Shown in pieces: positions 1 through 11,114 of a stretch of DNA of 64,000 nucleotides. The stretch's first letter is position 1. The number at the start of each line of letters is the position of its first letter. The stretch is taken from NCBI GenBank assembly GCA_043228905.1, contig JBHGNT010000007.1:9610001-9674000 (forward strand), in the 5' to 3' direction. This DNA is from Azolla caroliniana. Its lineage: Eukaryota; Polypodiophyta. Made by a program: the position numbers and the translations under genes. Below the pieces are notes generated by a model. The model did no database searches, had not been told where the DNA came from, and worked only from the letters and a program-made list of their open reading frames with translations.

Positions 1-1447
1 AGCTCGGGGGGCTTGCTTCAAGCCGTAAAGCGACTTCTTCAGTCGGCATACCGCCGACTTGTTCATCTCCGATTGAAATCCGGGGGGCTGAGTCATAAAG
101 ACTTCTTCTTCAAGCTCTCCTTGAAGGAAGGCGTTCTTCACATCCATCTGGTGGAGTGCCACCCCCTTGCCGCAGCAACCGCCAGTACCACACGAACCGT
201 CGTCATCTTCGCCATAGGAGCGAAGGTCTCGTCGTAGTCGATTCCGTGGGTCTGCGCGTATCCCTTTGCCACTAACCGGGCTTTTTACCGGTTAACAGAA
301 CCGTCGGCGTTGTACTTGACCTTGTACACCCACTTGCATCTGATCGGGTTACAGTGACGGGGAGGATCAACTAGGTCCCAAGTTTCGTTGGCATCGAGTG
401 CCCGCATTTCTTCGTCCATAGCAGCACGCCAATTTGCGTCCTTTGTCGCTTCTGCGTAGCTCTCCGGCTCACGCACTTCTGTCACCTTAGTCATGTACGC
501 ATAATGATGCGCCATGTATTCATTGTACCCGTAACGTATGACGGGATCCTTCTGGCGGGTTGATCGGCGCAACACACCGTCACCTGATTTGAGGCCCTTC
601 TTGGCCAGTTCGGTCTTCGTTGCCGAAGATCCACCTTTCTCCTTTCCGGAGTCGGATACGCACCGATCCGACTCATCGTTGCCGGTTTCCAATTCCGGCA
701 TCTTCCTCTTCCCCTTCTCTTTGCGCGTGAACCGTTTCCTCGGTTCCTTGCGCAGGGAGAGCACGGCAGAGTCTCCACCACTTGCCTCTCTTTATCCGAC
801 TGGTCCAACCGACTCAGTCGCTCATTCGGTCCACTCAACCATAACGATTCCGGACTCTCATCTTGAGTCCCGGCTTCGTCATCCTCTGCCAGGGCTGATT
901 CAGACTCATTGGCCTGAACTTCCGGCATTGGGTCGGGATCAGAAGTCGGAGTCGGTACGAAGTACCAGGATGCCGATTCATCGAACTCGACATCCCGGCT
1001 AACTCGAACTTCCTTCGTTCGGGGGTTAAAGCACTTATACCCCTTTTGCTCTTGAGCATAGCCGACTAGAATGCATTTTTTCGATTTTGCATCCAGCTTT
1101 CTCCGCTTCTGATCCAGCACATGCACATATGCTATGTTGCTGAATATCCGAAGGTGTCTTAAGTTCGGCTTGCGCCCGAAATACAGCTCATGAGCTTACA
1201 CCTTGTCACCAATGCGGTTTTGTATGTAGACGGCCGTCCGGACTGTCTCCGCCCAGTAGAACCGGGGCATGCTCTTCTCCTCCAGCATTGCCCTTGCTGC
1301 TTCGACGAGTGTCTGGTTCTTCCTTTCGGCCACACCGTTTGCTCCGGTGTGTATCTGCAGCTGAACTCTCGCCGAATTCCCTTCTGCTACAGATAACTGG
1401 TGAATTGGCCGAAAAAATACTCCTTTCCGCCATCCGACCGAAGACAT
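1..1447 (-). pseudogene. copia F pol: integrase core end, linker and start of reverse transcriptase (broken)
   Basis: Integrase sequence GVAERKNQTLVEAARAML lies near 1196-1447, followed by the linker with KKCILVGYAQEQKGYKCFNP near 1040-1090. The RT N-terminus follows (ANETWDLVDPP, then [15 protein letters not shown] at 285-420). A TAA at 285-287 interrupts the RT where copia G reads a tyrosine-type codon, and the RT continues with frame changes to position 1. The pieces lie in at least three reading frames, so no intact polyprotein can be made. Assignment to copia RT is by motif recognition. Confidence 0.85.
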
Positions 1448-2277
1448 TTGATCTTCCTCTCCGATTCCCGTTCCACCATCTTCTGGAGGCTCCGGAAACA
1501 GTCGAAGACTTCGCTCTTCCGCTCAATGAGGTAGATCCAAGTATGTCGAGTATAGTCGTCGATGAAGGAGACGAAGTATCGGCTCCCGGCAAAGCTTACA
1601 CTTTGTGCCGGTCCCCACACATCCGAATGGATGAGATCGAGCTTGTTATGGCTCCGGTTCCGTTCGGTGGGGAATGGAAGCCGGTGTTGCTTCCCAAGTT
1701 GGCAGGCTTCACAAATTTCGGCTCTCCGGCCGCTGAACTTCGGCAAACCGAAAACGACTTGTTTCGTTTGCAGGTCTTGAAGCCTCCGGTAGTTGACGTG
1801 GCCTATCCGCTTGTGCCATAGGTCGATGTCCGACTTAACCTTTTGTCGTTTCGCGAACAGAGCGGTGCCAAAGTCATTGGTGTTGAGGATAAACATCCTC
1901 CCGTCTCTGCGCCCTTCCGCAATGACTTCGCCCTCATCCTCAATGAAGCACCCGAGGTGCGTAAACCGCACCTGCATCCCCTGGTCGACAATCTGACCGA
2001 CGGACACCAGGTTCTTCGTGATTGTCGGAACGTGTAATACGTTCATCAGCTTCCCTTTCTGTCCGACGTGGCTTAGAGGGACTTCTCCGACGTGCACGAT
2101 TGGGTGAGGAGTGTCATCTCCGGTTTCGACTACTCCTGGTTGATCCGGTTTCTCCAGAAAGGAGAACCACTCTTTGTGGCTCGTCATGTGGTTCAACGCG
2201 CCGGAATCAACATACCACACTTCCTCCGTTTTGGAAGTGGTCTTCTTCATTGAGTTTGCCTTGTGATTCATCACCAA
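1387..2277 (-). pseudogene. copia F pol: aspartic protease, GAG-pre-integrase and integrase core
   Basis: A 296-residue open stretch begins shortly before the retropepsin motif VDSGALNHMTS. It continues into the GAG-pre-integrase domain (LWHKRIGHVNYRRL, CEACQLGKQHRLPF), which supplies the integrase zinc-binding Cys/His residues. It then enters the integrase core (HSDVWGP, FIDDYTRHTWIY, CLRSDGGKEYF), where the first two catalytic aspartates are visible. The frame is lost at 1387 before the catalytic glutamate, which lies in the next frame (1196-1447). It is not joined to gag in frame. Confidence 0.88.
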
Positions 2278-2403
2278 GGTTGGCCCCTTACCGGCCTTTC
2301 CGGTTCCGGATCCTCCTGATCCGTTTGCGTAGTGCGAGTTTTGTCGGCCATCCTTACCGGTCTTGCCGGATCCGGATTTGTCCGAATCGGCACGCTTTCT
2401 CCA

Positions 2404-3234
2404 TCACTCGCTTTCCCTGTGGCCTTTTTTGCCACAGTACCAGCATTCCGTAGAGGATTTGTCTTGTCGGCCTCTAACACCGCCTTGACTCCCCCTGCTT
2501 GTGGAAGTCCCAGAACTGCTGTCGGCACACTCATAGTGCCTCCGTTCCTGCTCTTGCCGGCCGCCTCCATTGCGTGCCGACCTACCTCTTCCACCACGCC
2601 CACAGTGCCGATCCGTTCTCGTGTACAACATTTGGTTGTCCGGGGATGCACTGGTAGATGCACCGGCGTGGTTCTCCTCTACAAGGAGCATCGACTGTAA
2701 GTCGAAGAATGAGGGGGTATTCTCCCTTGTACACACCGCAGTCCGGAACGCTCCGAACTTGGACGCCAGGCCTCCGAGACATACCTGCACCATCTCGTCT
2801 TCCTCTACGGTAACATTGATAGAGGCGAGCGAGTCGCAGATTTCCTTTATTCGGCCCGTGTAGTTTGCCACGGACATGTTCTTCTGTCGAACATTGCTCA
2901 ACTCCTGTCTGAGTTGCAGCTTCCAGGCAGTGGTGCTTGCGGCGAAAACCTTTTTCAGGTTCCCCCAAGCATCCTTTGGTATCTTGGCGTCACGGATGTG
3001 GCAGAGCAGTTGATCGCCGACACTGGACGCGAAGCAGTACATCACCCTGCTTGCCGCCTGTTCCCATACCGGGAAGTCCTTGTGTGTCGAGTCGGGCGCC
3101 GCATCATTCGCTCCTTCGACATAACTCCAGTACCCGTGTCCAAGCAGGTATTGGTGCATCTTGTAAGACCAGGATGCGTAGTTGCTCCTGTCGAGCTTCT
3201 CCACCGGGAGCGACGTAGCCATGCCTCTATCCAT
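2404..3234 (-). pseudogene. copia F gag, truncated inside the CCHC zinc knuckle
   Basis: The likely start is MDRGMATSLPVEKLD at 3234, because copia G gag starts with the same MDRGMA. The capsid-like UBN2/gag domain (YKMHQYLLGHGYWSYVEG) is followed by a basic Gly/Arg-rich segment and the nucleocapsid knuckle CWYCGKKGHRESE. The next codon is TGA where copia G has TGC, so the fourth zinc ligand has become a stop. This single base change removes gag-pol continuity. Confidence 0.88.
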
Positions 3235-3316
3235 GTCTTCTACTGTGTCTGTTTTCGACCTGTTAGGGTTTTCTTCACAAGAGTAAATGTCTGCAGCAGA
3301 GGTTCTCAACCCTCGC

Positions 3317-3328
3317 GCTCTAATACCA
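3317..3328 (-). promoter_or_regulatory. primer binding site of copia F (tRNA-iMet)
   Basis: On the minus strand the 12 bases after the LTR read TGGTATTAGAGC. This is one mismatch from TGGTATCAGAGC, the complement of the plant initiator tRNA-Met 3' end that copia elements commonly use. Confidence 0.85.
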
Positions 3329-3729
3329 TGTAAACGTAAGTGTTTGCAGAAGCGTAAAACAGAGAACAACAAAGAGAGAGAGAGGGAGAGACAGAGAGAA
3401 CAGAACGTAATTTCAAAATTATATCAAGACTCTATCTACACATTGTGCTAAGTAGCACTATTTATACAAGTCCTCTTGGGACTGACAGAAGTACCATGTA
3501 CTTCAATGCTCACACGAGCATCTAACACTTACTACGAGACTATAGCTACCTAGTAGTCTATCCAATACTAGGCTTCCGATTGGACCTCCGGTTACGAATT
3601 GCACCCGGCCTCCACTGCTTGCCGGTTCGGTTGCTCACCGTCATACCGATTTGTTTCACCCGATCCGTCTCGCTTACCGGCTCCGGCTTATTCAGCCAAT
3701 CCGGCTCCGGTTGAGCTTGCCGCTCAACA
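3329..3729 (-). repeat. 5' LTR of copia F (401 bp)
   Basis: On the minus strand the LTR runs from TGTTGAGCGG to TTTACA, the usual TG...CA ends, and is followed at once by the primer site. It contains a purine microsatellite (agagagagaggg) on the plus strand near 3370. The partner LTR lies outside the window, so the target duplication cannot be checked. Confidence 0.85.
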
Positions 3730-3771
3730 ACATGTAAAAGTACAATGATAGAAATATAATTTCAACTAAAT

Positions 3772-3839
3772 AGCATGGCTTAATGGTAAGCCAATTGACT
3801 CATAACTCGGAGGTGCAAGGTTTGAATCCTTACTTCCCT
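3772..3839 (+). pseudogene. tRNA-like sequence (anticodon-loop CAT)
   Basis: The stretch has a D-arm-like GGCTTAATGGTAAGCC, an anticodon-loop-like CTCATAA and a T-arm AAGG-TTTGAAT-CCTT matching the B-box. The acceptor and anticodon stems do not pair well, so it is a tRNA pseudogene or the head of a tRNA-derived SINE rather than a working tRNA. It begins about 43 bp from the end of copia F. Confidence 0.4.
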
Positions 3840-4313
3840 TCCTTGTATATGTATATTTGAATATATATTTATATAGTCGCCGTCGCCAGATGCCGTCGGT
3901 TCACCGTCTCCATCGTCGGTCCGGTTTTGGTTGGCCAAAACCCTTTACGAGTAGCTAGCCCACCTCCACTCTTAGTTCAAGCTACCTTGAACTCTCTATG
4001 CTCCACACATAGACACAAAGATAATATCTTTTGCTCCACCTTATATATGATGAGAGCCGTATTTGTCGTGCCTACGTGGGATATCTCACAATTTTCTCTT
4101 TTCTTTTCACAAACTTTATACCCTCATATCTTGACATTTAGTTGTCCATTTCTCGTGTAATAAAGTGCATTCGAAACCTCCATCATTTTGTACTTAGATA
4201 TTAAAAATGTTATCTTCACAATTATTGTATTATGTGATTCTTACTCGATTTCGTACGTTTTATGGGATTTTCACACTATTGCCGAAAATCTTCACGACAA
4301 CGTACTAAATAGA
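3840..4313. other. no gene recognised
   Basis: Moderately AT-rich sequence with no coding signal I can support and no clear repeat. It separates the tRNA-like sequence from a copia remnant. Confidence 0.5.
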
Positions 4314-4503
4314 TAGAGATTCAAAATCACTATGGTCATGAGCTAATAGATAATGAGAACGTTGAGCTTTAGTACTGTCTGACATTAGCGAATCCTGCAA
4401 ACATCTTCACAAAGGCTCTTGGAGTAGGACAACTACAACACCTTCAATGACTTGGAGTTGCCCCGATGCCAAGTCAACTCAATGGGTTGACCATTGAGGG
4501 GGG
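4314..4503 (+). pseudogene. copia remnant E: end of RNase H and polypurine tract
   Basis: The plus strand encodes a decayed copia pol C-terminus (ANPANIFTKALGVGQLQHL, compare the family pattern DIFTKALG). It is followed by the polypurine tract TTGAGGGGGG ending at 4503, directly before a TGTTAGATAT sequence that looks like the start of a 3' LTR. Everything upstream of this fragment is missing. Confidence 0.75.
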
Positions 4504-5072
4504 TGTTAGATATAATCAATGATCAACCCCAAGTCATCAATTCATCCCCACATTTATTCTTAGAGTGCCCATTTTGTGATAGTACCCCAAATGAGGAGTA
4601 ACTATTGTGCAACCCAACTATATGGGTCGACAAGGTTTCAATGTAGGAAATTGTATATGAGTATGACAAAATGTATTTAGGAAAGAGGGAAGTAGGGTTA
4701 TAGGATTGACTATCCAGGTGAACTAGAAGAATATTTAGTGAGCAAGTTAAGATGTACTTAGTCTTGAAGTATGTGCCATTAACTTTAAGGAGCACTAACT
4801 TGTATCTAGGGAACTAGGTCATATTAAATGACAAGTCAGTTGTCAGAAAAGGAATATCCCCATTATTAGTGTTGGGTAAAGTCTCTAGCCCCTATTGGAA
4901 TTTTTTCCTGCTTCTTATGATCTTAACCAGAATTCAAAAATTTTAATCGATCACTTTCCTACAAGCAATAATGTCAACCGAGACATGTTGAAAAAAATAA
5001 TTTAGTGCATACCAAATCAAATATATATTTTTTAGCACATACCAACTCAAATAAATTGCAAAATTTTGGATC

Positions 5073-5107
<35 letters not shown>

Positions 5108-5654
5108 CAAAAAACGTTTACTAACTTTGTAAACAAAATTCACTTTTCAAAACTTTGTAACTCACATAAGCAATGTACTAGATTAAATTCATGTATCAAA
5201 TCTATCAAAAAATAAAGAAGAAAGAGGAAGGCTCGCATTAGTTTACACACACATGCAAATCCATTTATGTAAATGTAAAAGAAATTAAGGGAACAAATAT
5301 ATTGCAAACAATATTGAAGGAAAAGATCAAGAGAAAAAAAGTAGTGTATATATTAAAATAAGATGACAATACAAATGAAAGGTAATAATGCAAGACAATG
5401 CAATATACATGCCTCCTTGTGATTTATTCTTGTTTATTCTCATCATCTTTTTGTGCTTTTTTTGTGCTAAGATAATTTGTTGTACATAATTTCCTCCCAT
5501 TTTTCAACCTATCCTCCAGTACATGTGTTTGAAATACATGTTGATTCTCATCTCAATTTTGTTGATTCATCTAGTTATGTTGTAGTAAATTAATAGTATG
5601 TCAGTTTCGTCTAATTTGTTTATCATAGTAGCCCCTTGATGATGATGAGGAAGA
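4504..5654. other. probable 3' LTR of copia E passing into AT-rich sequence
   Basis: Starts with TGTTAGATATAATC right after a polypurine tract, as an LTR should. I cannot place its end because no second copy is present in the window. The remainder is AT-rich and holds a TA microsatellite but no coding sequence I recognise. Confidence 0.45.
5077..5105. repeat. (TA)n microsatellite
   Basis: An uninterrupted run of about fourteen TA dinucleotides. Confidence 0.95.
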
Positions 5655-6649
5655 GAAAATATCTTTCCACACCGAGATGTGCTTTGGTTGCTTGGAGGCT
5701 CTTGTGGTCCGCTCAATCTGGTTGAGATCGGACTCTCTTTGAGTACTGACCTTAGTTGATCATCGTTTTCTGTGTTGTTGAGGTCGTTCGTAGATGGCTC
5801 GAGAGGAGTCGGCTCGGGTTTGTACCATGATGTCGATTCATCACAGAAGACATCCCGACTTACACGAGTCTTCTGAGTAGAGGGGTTGAAGCACTTGTAC
5901 CCCTTTTGCTCTAGTGAGTACCCCATGAGGATGCACTTCTCTAATTTTGGGTCAAGCTTCTGTCGCTTCTCATCGGGTATGTGCACGTATGCAACGGAGC
6001 CGAATATCCTTACATGGGATAGATTCGGCTTCGTCCCATAGTATTTCTCGTGCGGGGTGACCTCGTGCACTCCGGATGTTGTGCACCAGTTCATGAGGTA
6101 GACTGTGGTATTTGGAGCTTCTGCCCAATATGACTTGGGCATATGCTTCTCATTTAGCCTGACCCTTGCTACTTCGAGGATGTGCCGATTCTTTCGTTCA
6201 GTTACACCGTTCAGTTACAGTGTGTGTCGGCAAGTGAATTCTTGCCGAATTGCTTCTTGTCGAAGGTATGCCGTGAACGCATCGGAGAAGTATTCCTTTC
6301 CTCCATCCGACCGAAGACATTGTACATGGTGGCCAGTTGTCTTTTCGACTTCGCTTTTGAAGTTTTGGAAGTGTGTAAACACTTTGCTCTTCATCCTCAT
6401 GGGAAAGATCCATGTGTATCTAGAGGAGTCGTCGATGAAGGTAACATAGTATCGACATCCTTTGAATGTGGTCGTCTGTGCCAGTCCCCACACATCCGAG
6501 TGGACTATGTCCAATAGGCCTTTGCTCACGTTCCTCTCCTTCAAGAACGGGTGTCGATGTTGCTTGCCGAATTGGCATGCTTCACATACTCCTTCAATCT
6601 CTTTCTTGTTGAAGGTCGGGAGCCCAATGACGACTCCTTTCAATTGCAT
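5655..6649 (-). pseudogene. copia B integrase and linker (broken)
   Basis: The integrase zinc region CEACQFGKQHRHPF and catalytic-core pieces HSDVWG, FIDDSSRYTW and CLRSDGGKEYF read from 6649 down to 6215. The frame ends there, and the C-terminal part (MPKSYWAEAPNTTVYLMN, KCILMGYSLEQKGYKCFNP) is in another frame from 6142. The linker stops matching the family around STSRC near 5655, where the element is cut. Confidence 0.85.
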
Positions 6650-6743
6650 CGCCTTGAGTTTATTGAGATTGATATGGCCGATCTTTTATGCCATAGCTCT
6701 ATGTCGGTGTCGGATTTGAGGCCATTTGCGTACATGGCCAATT

Positions 6744-7268
6744 TCACCTCGTTTGACTTGAGGATAAACATTCTACCTTCCCTTCGACCCCGAGCGATGA
6801 GTCGGCCTTCCTTCTTGATGAAGCAACCACTTGGTTGAATCGAACTTGCATCCCTTGCTCCACTATTTGGCCGATCAAGACCAAATTCTTCGTTATGGTG
6901 GGCACATGTAATACATTTTTTATGCAAGTTTCTTCGCCTTCTTTCCCGAATGGGACATTGCCAACATGCCGAATCGGATGAGTAGTGTCTTCTCTGGTCT
7001 CGACATAACCTGGTCGATCCAGCTCTCGAAGGTCTTTGAACCATTCTTGATGGGACGTCATATGGTTCGAAGCACCGGAGTCGACGAACCATACATCGTC
7101 CGGATTGGAAGCATTAGTCGAAGTAGAGGCTGACATAGAATTTGCTCTATCTGTCATTACAAACATTCCACCATGATCTTCATAGTCAAAGTTGGTGCCA
7201 TAATTGGTGAGTTGTCGACAGGCTTGTGGAAGCCGACTCGCGCTTCTTCTTTCGGCACTCTTCTTCAT
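6744..7268 (-). pseudogene. copia B protease and GAG-pre-integrase start
   Basis: Contains the retropepsin motif VWFVDSGASNHMTSHQEWF and the following NVLHVPTITKNLVLIGQIVEQG segment. The frame shifts after MQVRFNQ, so the junction to the integrase frame is lost. Otherwise it is close to the equivalent part of copia A (53330-53800). Confidence 0.85.
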
Positions 7269-8088
7269 GGTGGCCGATTTTTCCGCAATAACCGCATTCG
7301 ATCGAGGTTTGTTGGCTCAGACTGGAATGGAAGATCCCCCTTCTTCCGAAGGTTCCTCGATGGCTTCCGATTTGTTGTTGAAATTGGGAGTTGTTGCCGT
7401 AAGTCGGACCTTGTCCGCCTCGTCCTTGGCCAAATCAGCCTCTTGCTCGGCCGCGTCCTCTTCCTCCATTCGAATGTGTGTTGATCATGTGTCCTTCCGA
7501 GGTGTTGCTCCTTGTTCGAACATGGTTTTCTTCAACCAATAACATAGATTGAAGATCGAAGAAGGATGGTGGAATCTCCCGTGCTAGTACGACAGTCCAC
7601 ATCACGCCAAATCATGGTGCAAGGCCGCCGAGGCATATTTGCACCATTTCATCATCCTCCACATTGATGCTTATTGAGCCAAGTGCATCACAAAGCTCCT
7701 TGATCTTCAAGGTGTAGCTTGTGATGGACATGTCCCTTTGTTGGATGTTGTTCAACTCTTGGCGGAGTTAAAGCTTCCTCGCGGTCGTGTTGGTGGTGAA
7801 AATATTTCGTAGATTTTCCCACGCTTCCTTCGGCGTCTCGGCTTCTCGAATGTAACCGAGCATGTGGTTGTGAACACATGTCGCCAAACAATACATTACT
7901 CGACTCGCCGCTTGCTCCCATGTTGCATAGTCGGCGCCTTCCGGGTCGGGCCGGTTTTCTTGTGCTTCTTTGATGTAGCTCCAATAGCCTTGACCGACAA
8001 GGTATTGATGCATCTTGTACTCCCAAGATGCAAAGTTGTTTCGGTCCAACTTCTCACTAGGGAGAGCGCTCCCCGTTTGAGTATTCAT
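7269..8088 (-). pseudogene. copia B gag (broken)
   Basis: Gag starts at 8088 with MNTQTGSALPSEKLDRNNF and runs through YKMHQYLVGQGYWSYIKEAQ to a stop at 7768, where TAA follows ARKL. The remaining gag, with the acidic stretch and the degenerate knuckle region, continues downstream in other frames to about 7270. Unlike copia A, the middle of gag is still present. Confidence 0.82.
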
Positions 8089-8228
8089 GGTGTTTGATGT
8101 AGATTTCTTCCTTCTTCTCTCTCAAATACGTGCTATGTAGTCGCACTACGATAGCAATGAGGCGGTTATTCTTGAACGTCGGCATAGAACTCAACACATG
8201 CGGATGGGCGAGATCAAGCTACCAAACC

Positions 8229-8240
8229 TCTCTGATACCA
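8229..8240 (-). promoter_or_regulatory. primer binding site of copia B (tRNA-iMet)
   Basis: On the minus strand TGGTATCAGAGA lies directly next to the LTR end at 8241, close to the complement of the tRNA-iMet 3' end. Confidence 0.8.
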
Positions 8241-8314
8241 TGTAAAGAATCGATGGTGATTCTTGTGCAGCAGAATAGACTAGAGATATGTGTTGTGAGT
8301 GTGTGTATGAGAGA

Positions 8315-8354
<40 letters not shown>

Positions 8355-8455
8355 CAAGATAGATTAGAACAACAATAGAATAGTCAAGAAGATGTATGTT
8401 ACAAAGGAGATTAATCGACCTAATTACAAAGTAGGAGGAGAGTTCTTTATATATT
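8241..8455 (-). repeat. 5' LTR of copia B, segment 1 (split by the LINE)
   Basis: Begins TGTAAAGAATC on the plus strand, like the LTRs of A (54565) and C (58438), and includes a long GA microsatellite (about 8308-8350). It matches those LTRs until CTTTATATAT near 8455. The rest of the LTR is found 9.7 kb away at 18155-18340. Confidence 0.8.
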
Positions 8456-8576
8456 GAGCATCGCAAGAGTTGTATGCCAAAGGTTATGCAAGCTCGTAAA
8501 GACGGGCATTGCGCCTTTTATTGAGATGGGTGAGTGATCATAAATGATCGAACTACTAATTGACGGCGTGTGGCCC

Positions 8577-9377
8577 ATGTGACAAAAAACACACTTAGGA
8601 TGACCTTATGGAATTGTAACGGCGCACTCTGGACACACCCCGACCGCCTAGAGGAGATATTAAAGGAATCAGATATAGTTTGCCTAGTAGAAACACACCA
8701 AAGCCCAAATAGGGGACTCCCACGAGTTGAAGGATTTCGTTGGGAGTCGGATTTTAGACAAACCTCACGTCGATGCACTACCAGGGGATCTGGATGTGTC
8801 GCAATATTGTTTCGGAGGGAGCTACATAATAGGATAAATACTGAGCACAGACTCAGAAGCTCGTTTTATGTGGGTGAAAGTCTCCACAAGCAAGGACAAG
8901 GCAGTATTTTTCGCCATTTGTTACTTTCCCCTGAAGGGCTCTCGTTATAATCTTGCTGGCGAGGCGAGATTAGTTGATGAAGGAGTGCCACATGGGCCTT
9001 CCCCATATGAACCTCTATCAGATGACATAATCCGATATTCTTCCCAAGGAGAAGTATTCCTTTTAGGAAACTTTAATGCAAGAACCCAATTCCGACAATG
9101 CACAATATTTCAAATGAATACAAACCTAGAAATGGTAAATGTTGATCCTTTAGACATAAACACCACATGTAGATCAAAGGATCAAGGTGCGGACGCCACG
9201 AGCTTTGGCCATCATTTGCTCGAACTTGGTAGTCGACACCAGATGGTCATATATAATGGTTTAGCCAAGTGGCAAGGTTCGGAAGAGCTCACATGTTTCC
9301 CACATGGAGGAGGGGAAAGCACAGTCGATCATCTAATAGGACGCCCTGAAGCTACCCACATGATTAACTCCTTCTGA
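8577..9377 (+). pseudogene. LINE endonuclease domain (APE/EEP-like), broken
   Basis: The motif MTLWNCNGALWTHPDRL is the N-terminal EEP strand, followed by ESDIVCLVETHQ with the catalytic Glu. GEVFLLGNFNART and STVDHLIGRPE follow in another frame. A frameshift lies near 8870-8950, and a TGA ends the frame at 9375-9377. In family terms this enzyme nicks target DNA before target-primed reverse transcription. The third element (DH near the end) appears as VDHLIG here and as GADHSFL just past the stop. Confidence 0.8.
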
Positions 9378-11078
9378 GTGGCCCCATGTCCTATTGGCGC
9401 GGACCATAGTTTCTTATACTTCGAGCTAAAATGTGATATCTCTAACGTCACCAACTCTAGTCAACCACGCCATGACATCACACTACATTTCACACATGAG
9501 CTCTCTGACATATATGCTCGACATGTTCAATCCCATCTCTCCTCCCTTGATCCCTCCCTACCTTTAGAGAGCCTTAGTACGAAACTCACACACATCCTTC
9601 ACTCTGCAACAGTTAGCAATTTCCCATACACGAAACACTCCAATCAAGGTAAAGTAGGATCTATGCCACAAAATAGATGGTATGATGAGGATTGTGGGTG
9701 CTTACATAGACAACTTACAATATCGTAACTCAGTGGTAGTATTACCTCAATACAAGCTCGTAAAGAAATGCGCAAGATGATACGTCGTAAGAGACGAGCA
9801 TGGGAGGCATCCGAATATTGGGAACTCTACCATATGTTCATGAGTAGTGATTGTGCCACTGCATGGAAGAGATTACAGGAACCAAGACCACAAACACCCA
9901 TCGAAGATCCCGAAACTTGGCACACTTATACAGAGAAACTTTACCAAATCCCAGACCAACCACCCATTCCAATGCCTTCTACACCCCGACCTACTGTGGG
10001 GACACTCTTCACGACCTCTAGGGTCACGAAGGTCATAAAGAAATTACAACATAGGAAGTCCATGGACCACACAGGATTGCGAGCAGAACACATCATATAT
10101 GCAAGAGAGTGCCTAGCTCCCTTGCTAACTCTAATCTTCAATCGTGCCCTCGCAGAGGGTTTTCCACCACAATGGACCATGAACACAGTGGCCCCCATAC
10201 ATAAAGGGGGGGACCCCATGGACCCAAATACTTATAGGACCATTATGATAGGTCATACCCTTGCTAAATTATATGGTGCAGTAATGGAGGCAGAGCTTAG
10301 CGATTATATGGAGACCTTAAATCTTCGTGCACCCGAACAGGTTGGCTTTAGACGAGCCTTCTCCACTATTGATCATATCTTCACACTTAGATGCTTAATT
10401 GACCAGACTAAGGCTTGCAAGAAGAAACTATATTGTTGTTTTGTGGACTTCCGCAAAGCCTTTGACACGGTCCCTAGAGAGCGGTTGTTTGATAGGCTTA
10501 AGAGCTTGAGGATACCAGATGACATGGTTTGGGCCATCTACGCACTATATGAACAAGTGTCCGGGTGTGTTCGATGCCCATGTGGCATATCCGATAGTTT
10601 CACTAGCACCATTGGTGTAAAACAAGGTTGCCCCTTATCTCCGACTCTTTTTGGGATCTACATTGATGAGATCACAGATTTTATTGCTCGTAAGGGACGC
10701 AATGGAGTAGTCCTTGGGGATACGCAGGTACGTATCTTGCTCTATGCAGACGACATAGTTTTGCTCTCTGAATCCAAACACGACCTACAAAGGCACCTTA
10801 ATGCCTTAGATGACTTTTACACACAACGAGGATTGGTAGTGAATCTAGGGAAAACTAAAATCCTTATCTTCCACACGTCAGCCCAAGTTAGAGCTAAGTG
10901 TCACCTAACTATCTCCCATAGCCCAGTTGAGGTGGTTGGATCATATGTCTATCTCGGAGTCACTTTCAGTGCCCGCTCAGGTAAATTTTCGATGACACAA
11001 GCAACGAAGGATAGACTTACAAGAGGACATGCATCCCTCTCACTCCTTGAGAGACAATGCCACCAAGCATACTTCTAA
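9378..11078 (+). pseudogene. LINE reverse transcriptase domain
   Basis: The frame continues from the endonuclease with a stop at 9726-9728, then is open for 436 codons from 9768 to 11078. RT blocks are clear: IHKGGDPMDPNTYRTI, FRKAFDTVPRERL (Asp), GVKQGCPLSPTLFGIYIDEI, and the catalytic LLYADDIVLLSES, then LVVNLGKTK. A TAA at 11076-11078 ends it. No RNase H domain was recognised. Confidence 0.9.
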
Positions 11079-11114
11079 GAGCCACGAACTAAAGGGTGGC
11101 TCTTTGACTCATTA

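Larger units (their letters stand above)
1..3729 (-). mobile_element. Ty1/copia LTR retrotransposon F (5' part, truncated by window edge)
   Basis: The element reads on the minus strand from its 5' LTR (3329-3729) through gag, protease, integrase and the start of reverse transcriptase, and leaves the window at position 1. The domain order gag-PR-INT-RT is that of Ty1/copia. The coding frame is broken by several stops and frame changes, so this copy is dead. It is GC-rich compared with the AT-rich flanks. Its gag and protease resemble those of copia G (42209-48411) more closely than those of A, B and C. Confidence 0.93.
5655..8240 (-). mobile_element. Ty1/copia element B, truncated internal part
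   Basis: Minus-strand gag, protease and integrase remain. Sequence 3' of the integrase-RT linker is lost, with a junction to unrelated AT-rich DNA near 5655. The PBS (8229-8240) abuts the 5' LTR starting at 8241; that LTR was later split by a LINE and resumes near 18155. B belongs to the same family as A and C (gag MNTQ...KLDRNNFASWEYKMHQ). Confidence 0.88.

Noticed and set aside
1190-2453. Long plus-strand open frames across copia F
   Set aside because: They are antisense to clear protease and integrase motifs; GC-rich sequence gives long shadow frames.
3772-3839. Functional tRNA-Met gene
   Set aside because: A CAT loop and T-arm are visible, but the acceptor and anticodon stems do not pair; kept only as tRNA-like.
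4504-4960. Defined 3' LTR end for copia E
   Set aside because: The start is convincing but no second copy or target duplication in the window lets me set the end.
9375-11078. Stop-codon recoding in the LINE
   Set aside because: Stops of all three kinds plus a frameshift are scattered along ORF2, which is the pattern of decay.
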